Assembly: GCA_031769625.1 (NCBI GenBank)
Contig: JAUIMM010002015.1
Coordinates: 42,663-106,662, forward strand
Length of the DNA: 64,000 nucleotides
DNA from: Taudactylus pleione
Lineage: Eukaryota; Chordata; Amphibia; Anura; Myobatrachidae
Direction of reading: 5' to 3'
In this document: piece by piece, positions 34,401 to 47,600 of the stretch
Layout: each line of letters starts with the position of its first letter
How positions within the stretch are numbered: position 1 is the first letter of the stretch
Notes under the pieces: model-generated
Seen by the model: the letters and a program-made list of their open reading frames with translations, nothing else
Database searches by the model: none
Told to the model about the DNA's origin: nothing
Position numbers and translations under genes: made by a program

Positions 34401-37400
34401 TTTCACTTCAGTGAAAGACTTTTTGACGAAATGCCGGGAATATATCTCACATGGACAGCGGTTACCACAACCGTTGTCCCTGCGAATTCTCGGTAGTACA
34501 TAGCCGGGATATTTTCATTAAAAATGAAAATATTCATGGCGAGATGGATTGTTAATAATCACGGTAGTACCGCGATTATGAATACATAGGCCCCACGGTT
34601 TTCAGGACTGTGTCCTACTTATTTAATTGCACCTTCAGTATTCCTTTCTCTGGCTCCACCTCCTCTCCAATTCCTTTAAAAATTGGAATACTACCAGGCT
34701 CAGTCCTAGGTCCTCTGCTCTTCTCTATCTATACCACATCTCATGGAGAAATAAAAGTTCATTTGGCTTTCAGGACCATCTCTATGCAGATTATATCCAA
34801 ATGTACTTATCCTCACCAGCTCTTTCACCAACTGTGTTGGCTCATGTCACTGACTGCCTCTGTAATTTTTTCTTTGATGTTCTCTCGCCACCTCAATCTT
34901 GGGGACCTATGTATTAATAATCGCGGTACTGCCACGATTATTAACCAGGGATCGTAAAATACTCGTATAGCGCGTTTTTACGCACTACAGGCTGTTGGGG
35001 ACCCAATTTTAAAAACTAAGTGGGTCCTGCAGAACCCGGTGTGTGCAGCGCCACCGCAGCTAATAGTCGCCGGCGGCGTCTTCACAACCAACCAGCCGGC
35101 GGCGTTTCCTCATCTAGTCCCCACCCCTCCGGTCCTCATCCAATCTCCAGGCAGCTCCGACCAGCAAGACACCGGGACTGCCAGGCTCAGCCCACTCCCC
35201 TGGTGCAGCAGTGAAGTAGCACCTCCACCCTAGCCAATCCCTCGCTACCTGTTTCCCCAGTCAATCACTGCCTTATGGTGTGTACACACGTAGCGATATA
35301 AATGAGCGATTTGGACGTTATTGTTCATATCGTTATCGTTCAAATCGATCATTTTTTGGTCCCTATCAACTTGCCATCGACCAGCGATGTGCGGCCACGT
35401 ATGGACGATGGCGATATCATCCATTGGCCGTGCATGCAGGTCAACTTGCTCGATATCGAGCAGGTTACTATAGGGACCCGTCACTATAGTTGTCGGTAAG
35501 TTGGTGGTGTGCTAGATGATCGATATCGATCATCCAGCAGACCAGGGAGGCTGCAGGATGATCAGCCAGCGATATCGTATCGCTGGCTGATCGCTACGTG
35601 TGTATGCACCATATGTCTCTTCAGCCAATTGCAGCCTGCAGTGTCTTCCTCCCCCTCTCTAAGCCCGCCAGTGCAGCGCCTTAATCTGCTGAGGACTCTT
35701 TCCTTCAGCTCAGGTCAGCACCATGTACCGCAGAGATTGACCAGCACACCCAGTGCAGCCACCCTCCTCCTCCACAAATGTAAGCGCTGCTCTCTGTTAC
35801 TGCCCCATGATGTGTGCTTTGTGTATGGGCAGCGAACCACCGTGACACCCCATGCCTGCCTACACTCCCCTGTCTGGCATCTGTGCCCGGAGAGACATTT
35901 AGGCTTATGGCTGTGACACTGTATGGTAGGGATGTGTAGAAGTGTGTCTCCCCCTGCAGTAGTGTGTGTCCCCTATGCCTGCAGTGTAGTGCTGCAGGCC
36001 TTAGAGAAGTTATTATTATTGTACTGCCAATAGTACTGTGCTTAACTCCCTTTTTGCCCCAGCTGTTATCTACTCTTACCTCCTTCCTACCCCCAGTACT
36101 GCCTGTCCCTAAGCACCTGCTTGCCCCAGCTGTTATCTATCCTTACCCCTCCCCCCAGTACTGCCCCAGCTGCTATCTACCCTTACCCCTAAGCTAACCC
36201 CATCCTTGCCCCCAGTCCTGCCCCAGATGCTATCTACCCTTGCCCCCACCCTATCCCCAGTACTGCCTGCCCCTAACTCTATCCTTTCCCCCAGTACTGT
36301 CCTAGCTGCTATCTACCTCCTCCCTACCCCCACAGTACTGTCCCCAGTACTGCCTGCCCCTAACCCCCTCTCCAATACTGCCCCAACTGATTTCTACCCT
36401 TACCCCACTACCCCTATCTGCCCCTAACTCTATCCTTGCCCCCCAGCACTTTCCCAACTGCTGTCTGCACTTACCTCCTGCCTGCCCTTACCCCCCACTT
36501 CTCCCTGCCTCAATCTCCAGCTCTACCCCAACTACTGCTTTCCCTTAACCCCCTCTACCCCAACTGCTACCTACCCCAGCATTGTACCATAATATGTGAT
36601 GGGACCCAGAAAAAGTTGAATAGGATCCCAATTTTAAAAGTGAGGGGACCCTCAAATTTTTTCGCTCAGCGCGATCACTGATTAACGATCCAACTTGCCA
36701 GGAATATTTACATTTTTATTATGTACTACCGGGAACTCGCAGGGACAGCGGTTTCGGTAACCGCTGTCCCAATGAGTTATATCCCCGGCATTTCAGAGAA
36801 GTCTTTCATGGGGACTGCGATCTGAAGTGCTAATTAGAACTTATATATTTCTGTGAAATCTCCTGCAATGTGCCATTAGTACATATGATCGATACATAAA
36901 ATTATGCAGACACTGCAGTTTCTGCATAATTTTATGTAAAGAATGGCTTGATACATAGGCCCCTTAGTCTCTCAGAAATGTAGTTAATATTCCCACCAGT
37001 CAACAAAAGCAATGAACGCTACTCCTCAAGTCTGCTACCTAGGTGTCATCCTTGACTCGGAACTGTCCTTTATATCCAACATTAAATTGGTTTCCAAATC
37101 CTGTTACATACATCTAGGAAATATTTCCAGAATACTTTAATTCATTCTATCATTTTCTACCACATTGACTGTTGCTATAGCCTCCTTACTGATCTTCTCA
37201 TAACCAGACTTTAACCCAACAAACTAGATGGCTTTTCTTTGCAAAACGCTCTGCTGTTCCACTGTCAATCCATTGGTTGACTGTATCTTATCAAATCTAA
37301 AATATTTTTGCTAACACACACTTCACCAACATACATCGCTTCACTTCAAAATAGCACCCAGCTGAACTTTCCGCTCTGCCCAAGATCTGTGTCTCTCATC

Positions 37401-40400
37401 CATCCTCATCACCTGCTCCCATTCACTGTTACAGGACTTCTGTCATGCCTCACCCACTCTGGAATGCTCTCCCTCGCACAAGACTGCCATCTAGTCCCAA
37501 ACTTTCAAGTGTTCTCTGAAATTCACCTCTTCAGGCAAGCTTATCAAATTCCAGAACCACCTACATAATCTCTGTAAACTATTTTACCCAACTAGCTCCC
37601 CTTTATACTGTCCACGCATAACTTTACATATGTTCTATTTCTACACTCACACAACCCACTGCCCCCAGGCCGGCATTGCTGTTTGACTGGATCATGTAGC
37701 CCACCAAGAATTTTTGCAATCTGGCTGGACCATTTGTAATATGTAGCACTTAGCCTCATGTATCAAATTCCTATTTCCCTATAGATTGCAAGCAAGCCTC
37801 TCTTAACTCTGTCTGTCTGTCGTTACCCAGTCTTGCTTCATTACTGTTTTGTTCCTAATTGTAAAGCGCAATGGAATATGCTTGCCCTATAACTGTTAAT
37901 AAATAAAATCACTGAATCTTCCTCATTGTCTTTCAGATGGCTTATTTTCTGAATGTCAATGCCCAGCAGTTTTATAAGCCTAGGAAAACATTGGTTTACG
38001 TATGTACAGTATTACACGCTTGTACACTATATCATAGACTTTATCCTAGATTAACCATATGAGAACATTCAGATCTAATAACATTGTTATCCCAGGGTAA
38101 AGTTTATGAGGCACGGGGCATATGTGTATTTAGATATGTAAACAAATGTTCTCAAAGGCATATGAACTACTGCTTTTTGAGGCACAATGTCTTGCTTTAA
38201 AATGTATTTTTGTTTGTTATATTTTCATATAATAAAATAATTGTTCTAATTTCTTACAAAATGTTGGTAGTTTCGCATTTACACTCATTTCCAGCCAAAC
38301 CTACAGTTCCACAGAATTAGGTGCAGGCTGATTTTGCAGGGTGGGGTATAAAAGGTCGACATTGTATAGGTCGGAACAAAATGGTCGCAGGACAATATGT
38401 CCACAGGGACAAAAGGTCGACGGGGACAAATGGTTGACACACATGTTTTTGTATTTTAAACCTAAACCTAACCGTCCCCCTGGTACCTAACCCACCCTAA
38501 AGTGCTTAAACCTAACCGTAGCCTAAACCTAATCCTAACCCTAACCTTTAAAAATGTGGAAATAAAAGTGTTTATTTTTTTTGTGTCAACCTGTTGTGAC
38601 TGTCGACCTTATTTACCTGTCAACCTATTGACTCTCGACCATCTAGTGTCAACCTATACATTGTTGACCTTTTGTCTGTTGACCCTTCGTTCTCAAATAT
38701 GTAATGCTGATGTATATTAAAATAAAATTTGTAGTCTTCATTTTTGCACGTTTGTAAATAACCCTTTCTTTAATTTCTCAACCACCTCTCCACTACCACC
38801 TCTCCACTTCTAGTCTTAGTTCACACCTTTTAAACATTCATCTTCTGCAGTCATATGACTATGTAGGAAGTGATGCAGTGATAGGTAAGCACTCCCTGCA
38901 GTAAAAGATAGCGGTGCAGCCTTTTATAACTGTATTGCTGTTTAAAACTGTCCGCTAGCAAACAATGGGCCTGATTCAGACCCACTCGCGAGCGGCTGTC
39001 CGCTCGCAAGTGGGTCGATGGTCTGCACTGAGCATGCGCACGACGGAGGGAGCTCCGTCGTGCGCATGCGCCAGACACGACGAGCGAAGGACTTTCCTTC
39101 GCTCGTTGTGTCCGATCAAAGGGGGCGTGCTGTCAATGTTGATTGACAGCACGCCCCCTTTGGTGGGCGTGCCGGGGGCATGCCTCCCTGACGGGGGCGT
39201 TCCCACGGGAACGCCTCCCGTCAGAAGCCGGCCCACTGACATCACTAGTGATGTCAGTGGGAGTGATTTTGGCTCTGATAGAGCCAAAATCACTCCGGAG
39301 CTTGCGGTTGAAAACCTCAACCGCAGGCTCCGGCTCGCAATTTCGATGGTCGCGATGGTCACGACCATCGCGGCCATCAAAATGCACGCTCGTATAGCCT
39401 GTGGGTGGTGACCCACAGCTATACGAGCGTCCAGGAGGACGCTCCATGAAAATGGAGCCCGGCCCTCATGCAGAGCGTGCGCTCTGCTCAGAGCGTACGG
39501 CTCTGAATGAGGGCCAATGTCAGTAAAGCTTGTTTGATCCTGGAAGGGTGCCATAAACCCAACTGGTCAGTTCCTAGCATCTCTTTTGTAGCACATAGTG
39601 CAAAGTAAGCACTAAGCGCTGCGTCCTGATGTTTACTATGAATCCTGTGACAACACATGGGCTTCCCTCAGCAAAGTGCAGTCCCAAAGTAATTAAAAGA
39701 AACTGCTTTCAAATATTTTCTGCCATATTAGATCAAATTTGTATGACAAAAGTCCATGAAAGATGACGTTTTGCCTCTTTCTGAGACCCGATTTTTGCCA
39801 GGGAAAATCAGAAGTTGGCGGGAAAATCAGAACTAACCCGAGCCTGCACATCCCTAGTTTTATTCTGATCACTGTGCCTAAAGCCATGTATCCACTTGCT
39901 GATATAAATGAGCGATTGAATGATAACGACATCGTTAACGTTCAGTTGCTCATTAATCGTGCGCTATAATGCCGGAAACGACCAGCGATGCTAGTGGAAT
40001 GTCTAGTGTGAATGTTCCATCAGAACTTCTAACAGCCATGTACAAACAGACACCTGTGAAAGATACATGCTGCATGACTGTATTGTAATTCGCTCACATG
40101 CATGCTGCATGACTGCAATTTTTACTATGCATGCATGTGAATTAATTACAATATACATGTAATTCATAGGATATATTATTTGCTTGGCTGATCTAGTAAT
40201 CCAACCCACACCAAAATAACTTGCTGATCATTTCTTACATTACACATTTGCTGAATGAGTTAATAAGGCATGGTGCACAAGATTTGAATAACCCTAATCC
40301 TGGGACATTTGGGTGATCCCGGTTACCTGTAATCCAGCAAAAATACGTTGGTGTTTAACATTAAATGCAATTTTTCTACAACACTATTGGCTAACAGAAA

Positions 40401-43328
40401 ATAATTGTAAACAAACTTCTTCTCGTCTCCCCAAAGCAAAGTAACAGAGCTTATATTTATTTTTATACTGCTATAATTCTCCATAATCTGTCTCCTGCCT
40501 ATGTATTTATATATGGATGCCGCTAACTTAATCAGAAAATACCAGGAAGCAATGGATGATATGGGTTAAAAAAAAAAATCAGATAGTGACCAATTCATAG
40601 TGGTAGCAAGAGTATGTATTTTAATATAAATAAATATCTATCTCAGAATGTATTGACCTAGAAATGTATAGCATAGACATACTGTACATGAGGTTATGCC
40701 ATCACGACGTCAAATCTTTTTTTTTTTTTATCCATTCTTGAACTTCTTCATCCTCTCTGTCTACACGTTTCCATTATTTGAGGTGTTTTCTAAAAAAAAA
40801 TGTAAATTATCATTAGTTACGTTTAACACTGGACATTTTTGACCCCTTCACTTCAGCATTTATTGGGAATACATATCCATGCTCTGTATTGGAGAATAAC
40901 TAAAGCCAGTTTAGAATTTAATATGAAATAAAGCCTGGGCATTACTGTGCCAACTGCCTGAATATGATTTGTGCTTATGTTCAGCTTAATATTTCCAGTA
41001 TGCAAGAGGGTAACACTTCTCTATTTTGCTTTTCTCTGAAGCAGTGCAGAGACCACATTGAGAGTGATGATCTTAAAATCATCTAGATAACTGAAATACT
41101 CTGTACAGATTGGTGGAGTCACTCATAGGAGCATATTGTAATATGTCACAGCAAGCGTTACTGATAATTCTGTATGAAAGCGGGCTGCAGGCCGTCATGG
41201 TGCTGCTTGTGGCTAAAGTAATCTCTCTATATGGTCCTATTTTGCATTGCTTCTGATGTCATTGTAGTTTACAGTATACTAGTCTAACAAGACACAGAAT
41301 GGTATACTGTAGTCGTTCCCAAACTTGGTCCTCAAGGCACCCTAACAATCCAGGTTTTCAGGATATCCATGCTTGAGTACAGATGTCTTGATTAGTGTGT
41401 CAGTCAATTTGACTTAATCATCTGTGCTCAAGCATAGATATCCTGAAAACTTGGATTGTTAGGGTGCCTTGAGGACTGAGGCCCTGATTCAGCTTCAGAC
41501 GGAATAGCTAAGCTGCTCTAAAGCAGCTTAGCTATTCCATCTGTGCTGATATGGTAATGCAGCAGGAGGCATCACGCCACCTGCTGCATTATGTATCCGA
41601 GCTGCGTTGTCCAACGGATACTCTGCAGGCCATCGGTCGGCTAAGGTGACCCATGGGATCAGGCAGTTGCGGGGAAGAGGCCAGGAAATCTCTGTCAGCC
41701 GACGGAGATCCTGGCCTCTCCGCCAGACGGTGGCGACACTCTTCCGTTTCGGGTATCGGAGGCTGTTGCCAACCCCTCCTTGCCCCCAAACGGCAGCAGA
41801 CTGTCAATCACTGACAGTCTACCAATCTACGTGCGGGCTCGCAGTCCCGTTCTGCACATGCGCAGAACAGGTCTGGCGTCTGCGCAGATTCCCGATCATC
41901 GGGAATCTGCGTTCAGCAGTGCACTAATGTGCACTGCTGAATTAGGCCCTGATTTCGGGAATCACTGGTATACAGCCTGCTCTGTGTGAACACTTCACTT
42001 TTCTCTGCAATGGTAATGTATGACCCCATTGTGAGATTAAGGGCCACATAAAAACACCTGAATTTATACAATCTTTCTCTGTGTTCTACATCTGCACTAG
42101 AGCTGCTTTCTCATTCAGCTTTCTGGAGTAATGCAGTTCTCCAATGCTTTTCTATGAACTCTGGCTTAGGTCTGTAAGCATGTTATGGCTTGCAAGCAAG
42201 GCCTACTCCCACCTTAAGAAACACTGCATTACCCAACTAATTTTTTTTGCACCATAACGTCACACATCTGCCTATATTTATTTTAACTTTGTGGCTCTGC
42301 ACTGCTATGCTCTGCACAACCCTAAATGGTCTGCACAGTAAATTGCTTTGTCTAGTCTAATCATAAACTGCTCTGCCTGACATGGAGCACTCTACACAGG
42401 GGTGGCACAGAGGCTATGTATATGGAGAAGGAGGATTTGCTACAGAAAATTCTGGAACTGGAGTCTGAGAAAAGAGAAGTTGGCTCTGATCCACGGCATA
42501 GGGACCCGCTCAGAGATACCATGTCTATTACCGTCACGGAGGAGACACTACGCAGGGCACAGGAGGAAGCGTCGGCTCCACCTGGTCTGTACATCTTATC
42601 AAAATCCCTTTAAGTATCCCCCAAATAATGTCAGTCTGGTCATGTAAATATTCATCATTATGAACTCATTCATATGTCTGACTTCAAATTTAATCTGCTA
42701 TAATTTAACAAATCAAACCTGTATGAATAATTCTCTGAGTGTAAAGTCTTCGACTGAAACTGCATCATAGGGAGCGATTTAATTGTTAGCGCAGGCGACT
42801 GTCAGTGATGGAGAAATTCAATTGTTGCTCTGTTTGAGCGAAAACAGGCACCGACATTTCTGCTCGCCCCCTCGACAAATGTGCGAAAAGTCAGTGGTTT
42901 GGGCACCCAAACGGTACTTTGGGCACTCTAACCATGACTTTAAGCGGGTTTAGCTGCTATACACTTCTAAACCTGGTTTATTGGCGTGATAATTAATGGG
43001 CGCCCAAAACAGTTGCTACATTAGGCGCCCAATAATTATTGCAGCACCCAAAATAATTGAATCGCCCATAGAGAGGAAAATAATCATACTTAGGGGGCTT
43101 ATCCAATTAGCAGCGCTAAAGTATCGCTGCTAATTGATTGCGGCGGGGCTATCCTATTAGCCCCGAAGTACTGCCTGACGCCGACACTTACAGTGGATAT
43201 TTTTCGGGACCTAATGTGTCCCAAAAAATAATCCACTATAAGTGCAGTTATTTCACCCCAAAAAATGCGAAAACACACAGGGTCCGCGATAAGCTTGCAG
43301 ACCCTATGTGTTTCCGTGAGATATATAT

Positions 43329-43407
<79 letters not shown>

Positions 43408-44552
43408 CATAACATTAAAACCACTCACAGAGAAAGTAAATAGCACTGCCGCCTTTCAAGGGGTGGGATATAGTTGGCAGCAAATGAACACTCATTCCTG
43501 AAGTTGATGTGTTGGAAGCAAGCATAAGGATCTCAGGGAGTTTGGCAAAGGCCAAATTGTGATGGCTCAGCGACTGGTCAGACCATCTCCAAAATGGCAG
43601 GTCTTGTGGGGTGTTCCCGGTATACAGTGGTTAGTACCTACCAAAAGTGGTCTAAGGAAGGACAACTGGTGAACCGGGCGATAGGGTCATGGGCACCCAA
43701 GGCTCATTGATGCACCTGGGGAGTGAAGGCTAGCCTGTCTGGTCCTATCCCACAAATTGCTGAAAAAGTTAATGCTGGCTATGATAGAAAGGTGTAGGAA
43801 CACACAGTGTATTGCAGCTTGCTGCGTAGTTGCAGACTAGTCAGAGTGCCCATGCTGACCCGTGTCCACTGCCAAAAGCGCCCAGAATAGGCACATGAGT
43901 GTCAGAACTGGACCATGTGGTAGCCGCGTTTATTTTTTACATCATCTGCACAACAGGATGCATTTGCGTAATTTACCTGGGAAAGAGATGGTATCAGGAT
44001 GCATTATGGGAAGAAGGCAAGCTGGTGGAGGCAGTGTGATGCTCTGGGAAATGTCCTGTTGGGAATCCTTGGTCCTGACATTCATGTTAATGTTACTTGG
44101 ACAAATACAACCTACCTAAACATTGGTGCAGTCAGTCCAAGTACACCCATTAATGGCAACTGGATTCCTTGATGGCAGCAGACTCTATATGTAGTATAAT
44201 GCATCCTGTCACACTGCAAAAATTGTTCATGGAATGGTTTGTGGAACATGACAAAGAGTTCAACGTGTTACTTGGCCTCCAAATTCCCCAGATCTCAATC
44301 CGATCGAGCATCTGTGGGTTGTGCTAGAAAGACAAGTCCAAGCGATGGAGGCTCCACGCAGTAAATTACAGGACTTAAAGGATCTGTTGCTAACGCTTTG
44401 GTGCCAGATACCACAGGACACCTTCAGAGGTCTTGTGGAATCCAGGCCTTGATGGGTCAGCGCTGTTTTGGCAGCATGAGGGGGACCTACACAATATTAG
44501 GCGGGTGGGATTAATGTTAAGGCTGATCTGTGTGTGTGTATATGTATGTTTT

Positions 44553-44608
<56 letters not shown>

Positions 44609-47600
44609 ATAAGTGGTTTAGATCTCATTTGGTTCTTTACACCAACTTATCGTAACTTCAGTTCTGAAACCAAGGCAAATTGTAATCTATAATGGACGTC
44701 TTGCCTCATTTTCAGATCTGAACAAACCAAGTAAAATCTGCTCATCACTAAAAAAAATATAAATGTGTGTATATATATATATACATATACATACAGTGTA
44801 TGTGTGTGTATATATATAAAAACTTCCCCGATGGTAGCACTTGTCGTACTAGGCAACAAAATATTACATGGGATTGCTGTGTCATATTTTGCTGCCTAGT
44901 CCAACGAGTACCGCTATTGGGGTTGTCTCGATATGTATCAGCGTGCACTACAGCCTACATATCCTTTAGGAGAGTGCTGGCTGAACGCAGGTCCGGCTCC
45001 AGGGGTCAGAGCACCCTGTGCCGGCCCTCTTCACTGCGCCCTATATTTTCCTATACCGAAAATGGGTGTGTGGCCTAATTACCATAGGCCATGCCCCATA
45101 CGTGACGTTATTATTAGGCGTGCCCGCCTCCAAATAACGTCAGGCTGGGGGGAGCCTCACTAGCTGGGCTTCCCCCAGCCCCTCTCCCGTCACTGAATGT
45201 ATGTCGCGCGCTGTCCCGCTTAAATCGGGATGTTGGGGAGGGGTGCGCCGTCACAGGTCGAACACCCCTAGAGCCGGCCCTGGCTGAACGGATCTGTATA
45301 TATCTATAATAAAACAAAACTCAATGTGGCCTATTTATCAAGCCCAAATAAATCCTTTAGATCTCTCTCTGGTAATTCTGGTATGAACCCTGGAGCAAAG
45401 TGAGTGTGTAAGCATTTAATAAACTTTTTCGACCTCCCTGCAAAAAAATATTGATAAATTGGCCCGATACAGTATATAATTTCTTATAGCTGTGATATGT
45501 GGCAATAAAAAAACATATAATTATCAGGTCTAAGTTCAATAATTAATAATAGTAATGTGTAGTCTTGAGAAGTTCAGATACTAACATTTTAAAAATGAGC
45601 ATTTAAATAAAACATTATTCCATAATAATGTCTGATGCTAATCAAAACTCTTTTTGAATACTCCCAAGTCCCAGCAGCAGCATATTTTTTCCCCAATACA
45701 ATCAGAGGATGGTTCTATAGCTAAACTAGACCCAAGCATTTATTCCATCCATTGCAGGAATAAGTACATCATTAACAGTTAGTTGATACTTCGATCATAT
45801 GAACTCTGTGAATGAAGACATAGATGTTATGCATTCACGAATGTGAGACAGAAGTCAAATAAGTTTCTTATCTTTTTAAACCACCAAACCAGGAAGCCCT
45901 TCTGACATAAGTATAAAGGTACATATCCACTAGCAGATGAGGTAACGACAGTACGATTACGACATCGTAATCGTACAGTTGTTCCTCATCCACTGTGTGC
46001 CTACACTGAACGATGTGATCGTTCAGTTAGGCACCCTCCCTCATCCCTGAACATGGCCAATCTGTCGATATCAGCAGATTGACCGTCATGTTCAGCCGAT
46101 GATTGATGTCGGAAACGACCAGCGGGAGCGCGCATCACTGGTCGTTTCCGACATAGTGCACGATTAATGAGCGATTGAATGATTACGATGTCGTAATCGT
46201 TCAATCTCTCATATATAGCTGCTAGTGGATGTGCGCCTTTAGCTACAACCCAAAGTCTTGCTTCCTTTTGGATGCCAGATCTTGCAAATTAACTGTAGAA
46301 ATACAAACTAATGATGTCATTCTCTGAGCACCAAGGGTTAAAATTACACTAATTGTGATCCAGGATTTTTGTCCTGCCCTAGGAAAAGCAGGATGCGAGA
46401 GGCCCCTACATACTGTATACCTGTATGTTACAAAGAACGGCATTTATAAAAACCTGTGCATGAATGTATGCAAATGCTGCATGTTCTCAGAGTTGTCTCT
46501 ACCGACTGTCACAATGGTCATCCATTATATATATATATATATATAAGCAAACACATTACTTGGCACCGTTATGTATACCTTTTCAGAAAATGGTAACAAA
46601 ATTGGGCAACAACCCTAATTCACCTAAAACACGCCCTGATCCACGAATATCATGCCCTTTTCCAGTGAGACCACACCACACCAAAATCATGTCTGTGTTG
46701 CAAAAATAATGACTATTTGGATGTACGTTACTTGTTTTATTTGCGATGTCTACAATTTCAGTTTGTAGAATAAAGATAACCATTTACATGCAGATGATGC
46801 TGCTTAGCAAAAGCAACCAGATGCATGTCCAATTGGGCATGTATGTGTGCAGCTGGATTCTTTGTGGCCTAATTAGTGGTCAGCCAATGATTGTATACAA
46901 TGTCATTTACCGTCAACTAACAACGTTTTCAGCACTGCTAGTTGACACTCATTCTTGACAAAACGTGTGAAAAGGCATGGGCACCAAAAGCAATTGAATA
47001 TCGCCACTCGATATCCCTTCACTTTAGATGGGAGATTTGGTATGATAAAACAATTGAATTGCCCCCCTCTAACTTCACAAGCACCCCCTGCCAGGATCGT
47101 ACAGTGCTGATTTGCATTAATTAAACATTTATAAACATCACTGTATCTGTAAAAAAAAGCATTACATTTTGAATGACAAATGTCTCCAAACAACATTGGA
47201 TTAGGTGCTGTTAGATGAGCAGGATTAGTGAAAGTACTGTCCAGTGATGACCACAATCTGACCACCTGCGTTTTTTATGCTGTGACGTTAAAACTTTTAA
47301 ATGAAATGTATTGTTTACTGTCAGTATAGAAATAATCGTATTTACCCCTACACCAAATTCCCTTTCAGTTATGGAGTCCAAACAAGAAGAAAACAATATG
47401 GGGGAGAGAGCGGCCAGAAAGCAGGAGTGTGAAGGATGCTGCAGTGCATACGCTCGGATTTTGCAACACCTGGAGCGGAGAGCTGAAGCCGAGCAGCGTC
47501 TGCGGGAAGAGGAGCTAGCGCTGCGTCGAGAAGAACTGCAGCTACAGAGAGAGAGAGCGGCGCTGGAGAGAGAGAGGCAGGAGGCTGAGCGCAGAGAGAG

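Noticed and set aside
36050..36600. Small proteins encoded by the CCCCAGTACTGCC tract
   Set aside because: It is a low-complexity tandem tract whose complement occurs inside another repeat (28260-28870).
38976..39554. 192-codon and 148-codon open frames
   Set aside because: Both lie over the serial-hairpin element; palindromic GC-rich sequence keeps both strands open. They extend past the element ends without any exon signal.
43138..43443. Open frames with HTHTHT runs
   Set aside because: These are translations of the TA/CA microsatellite.
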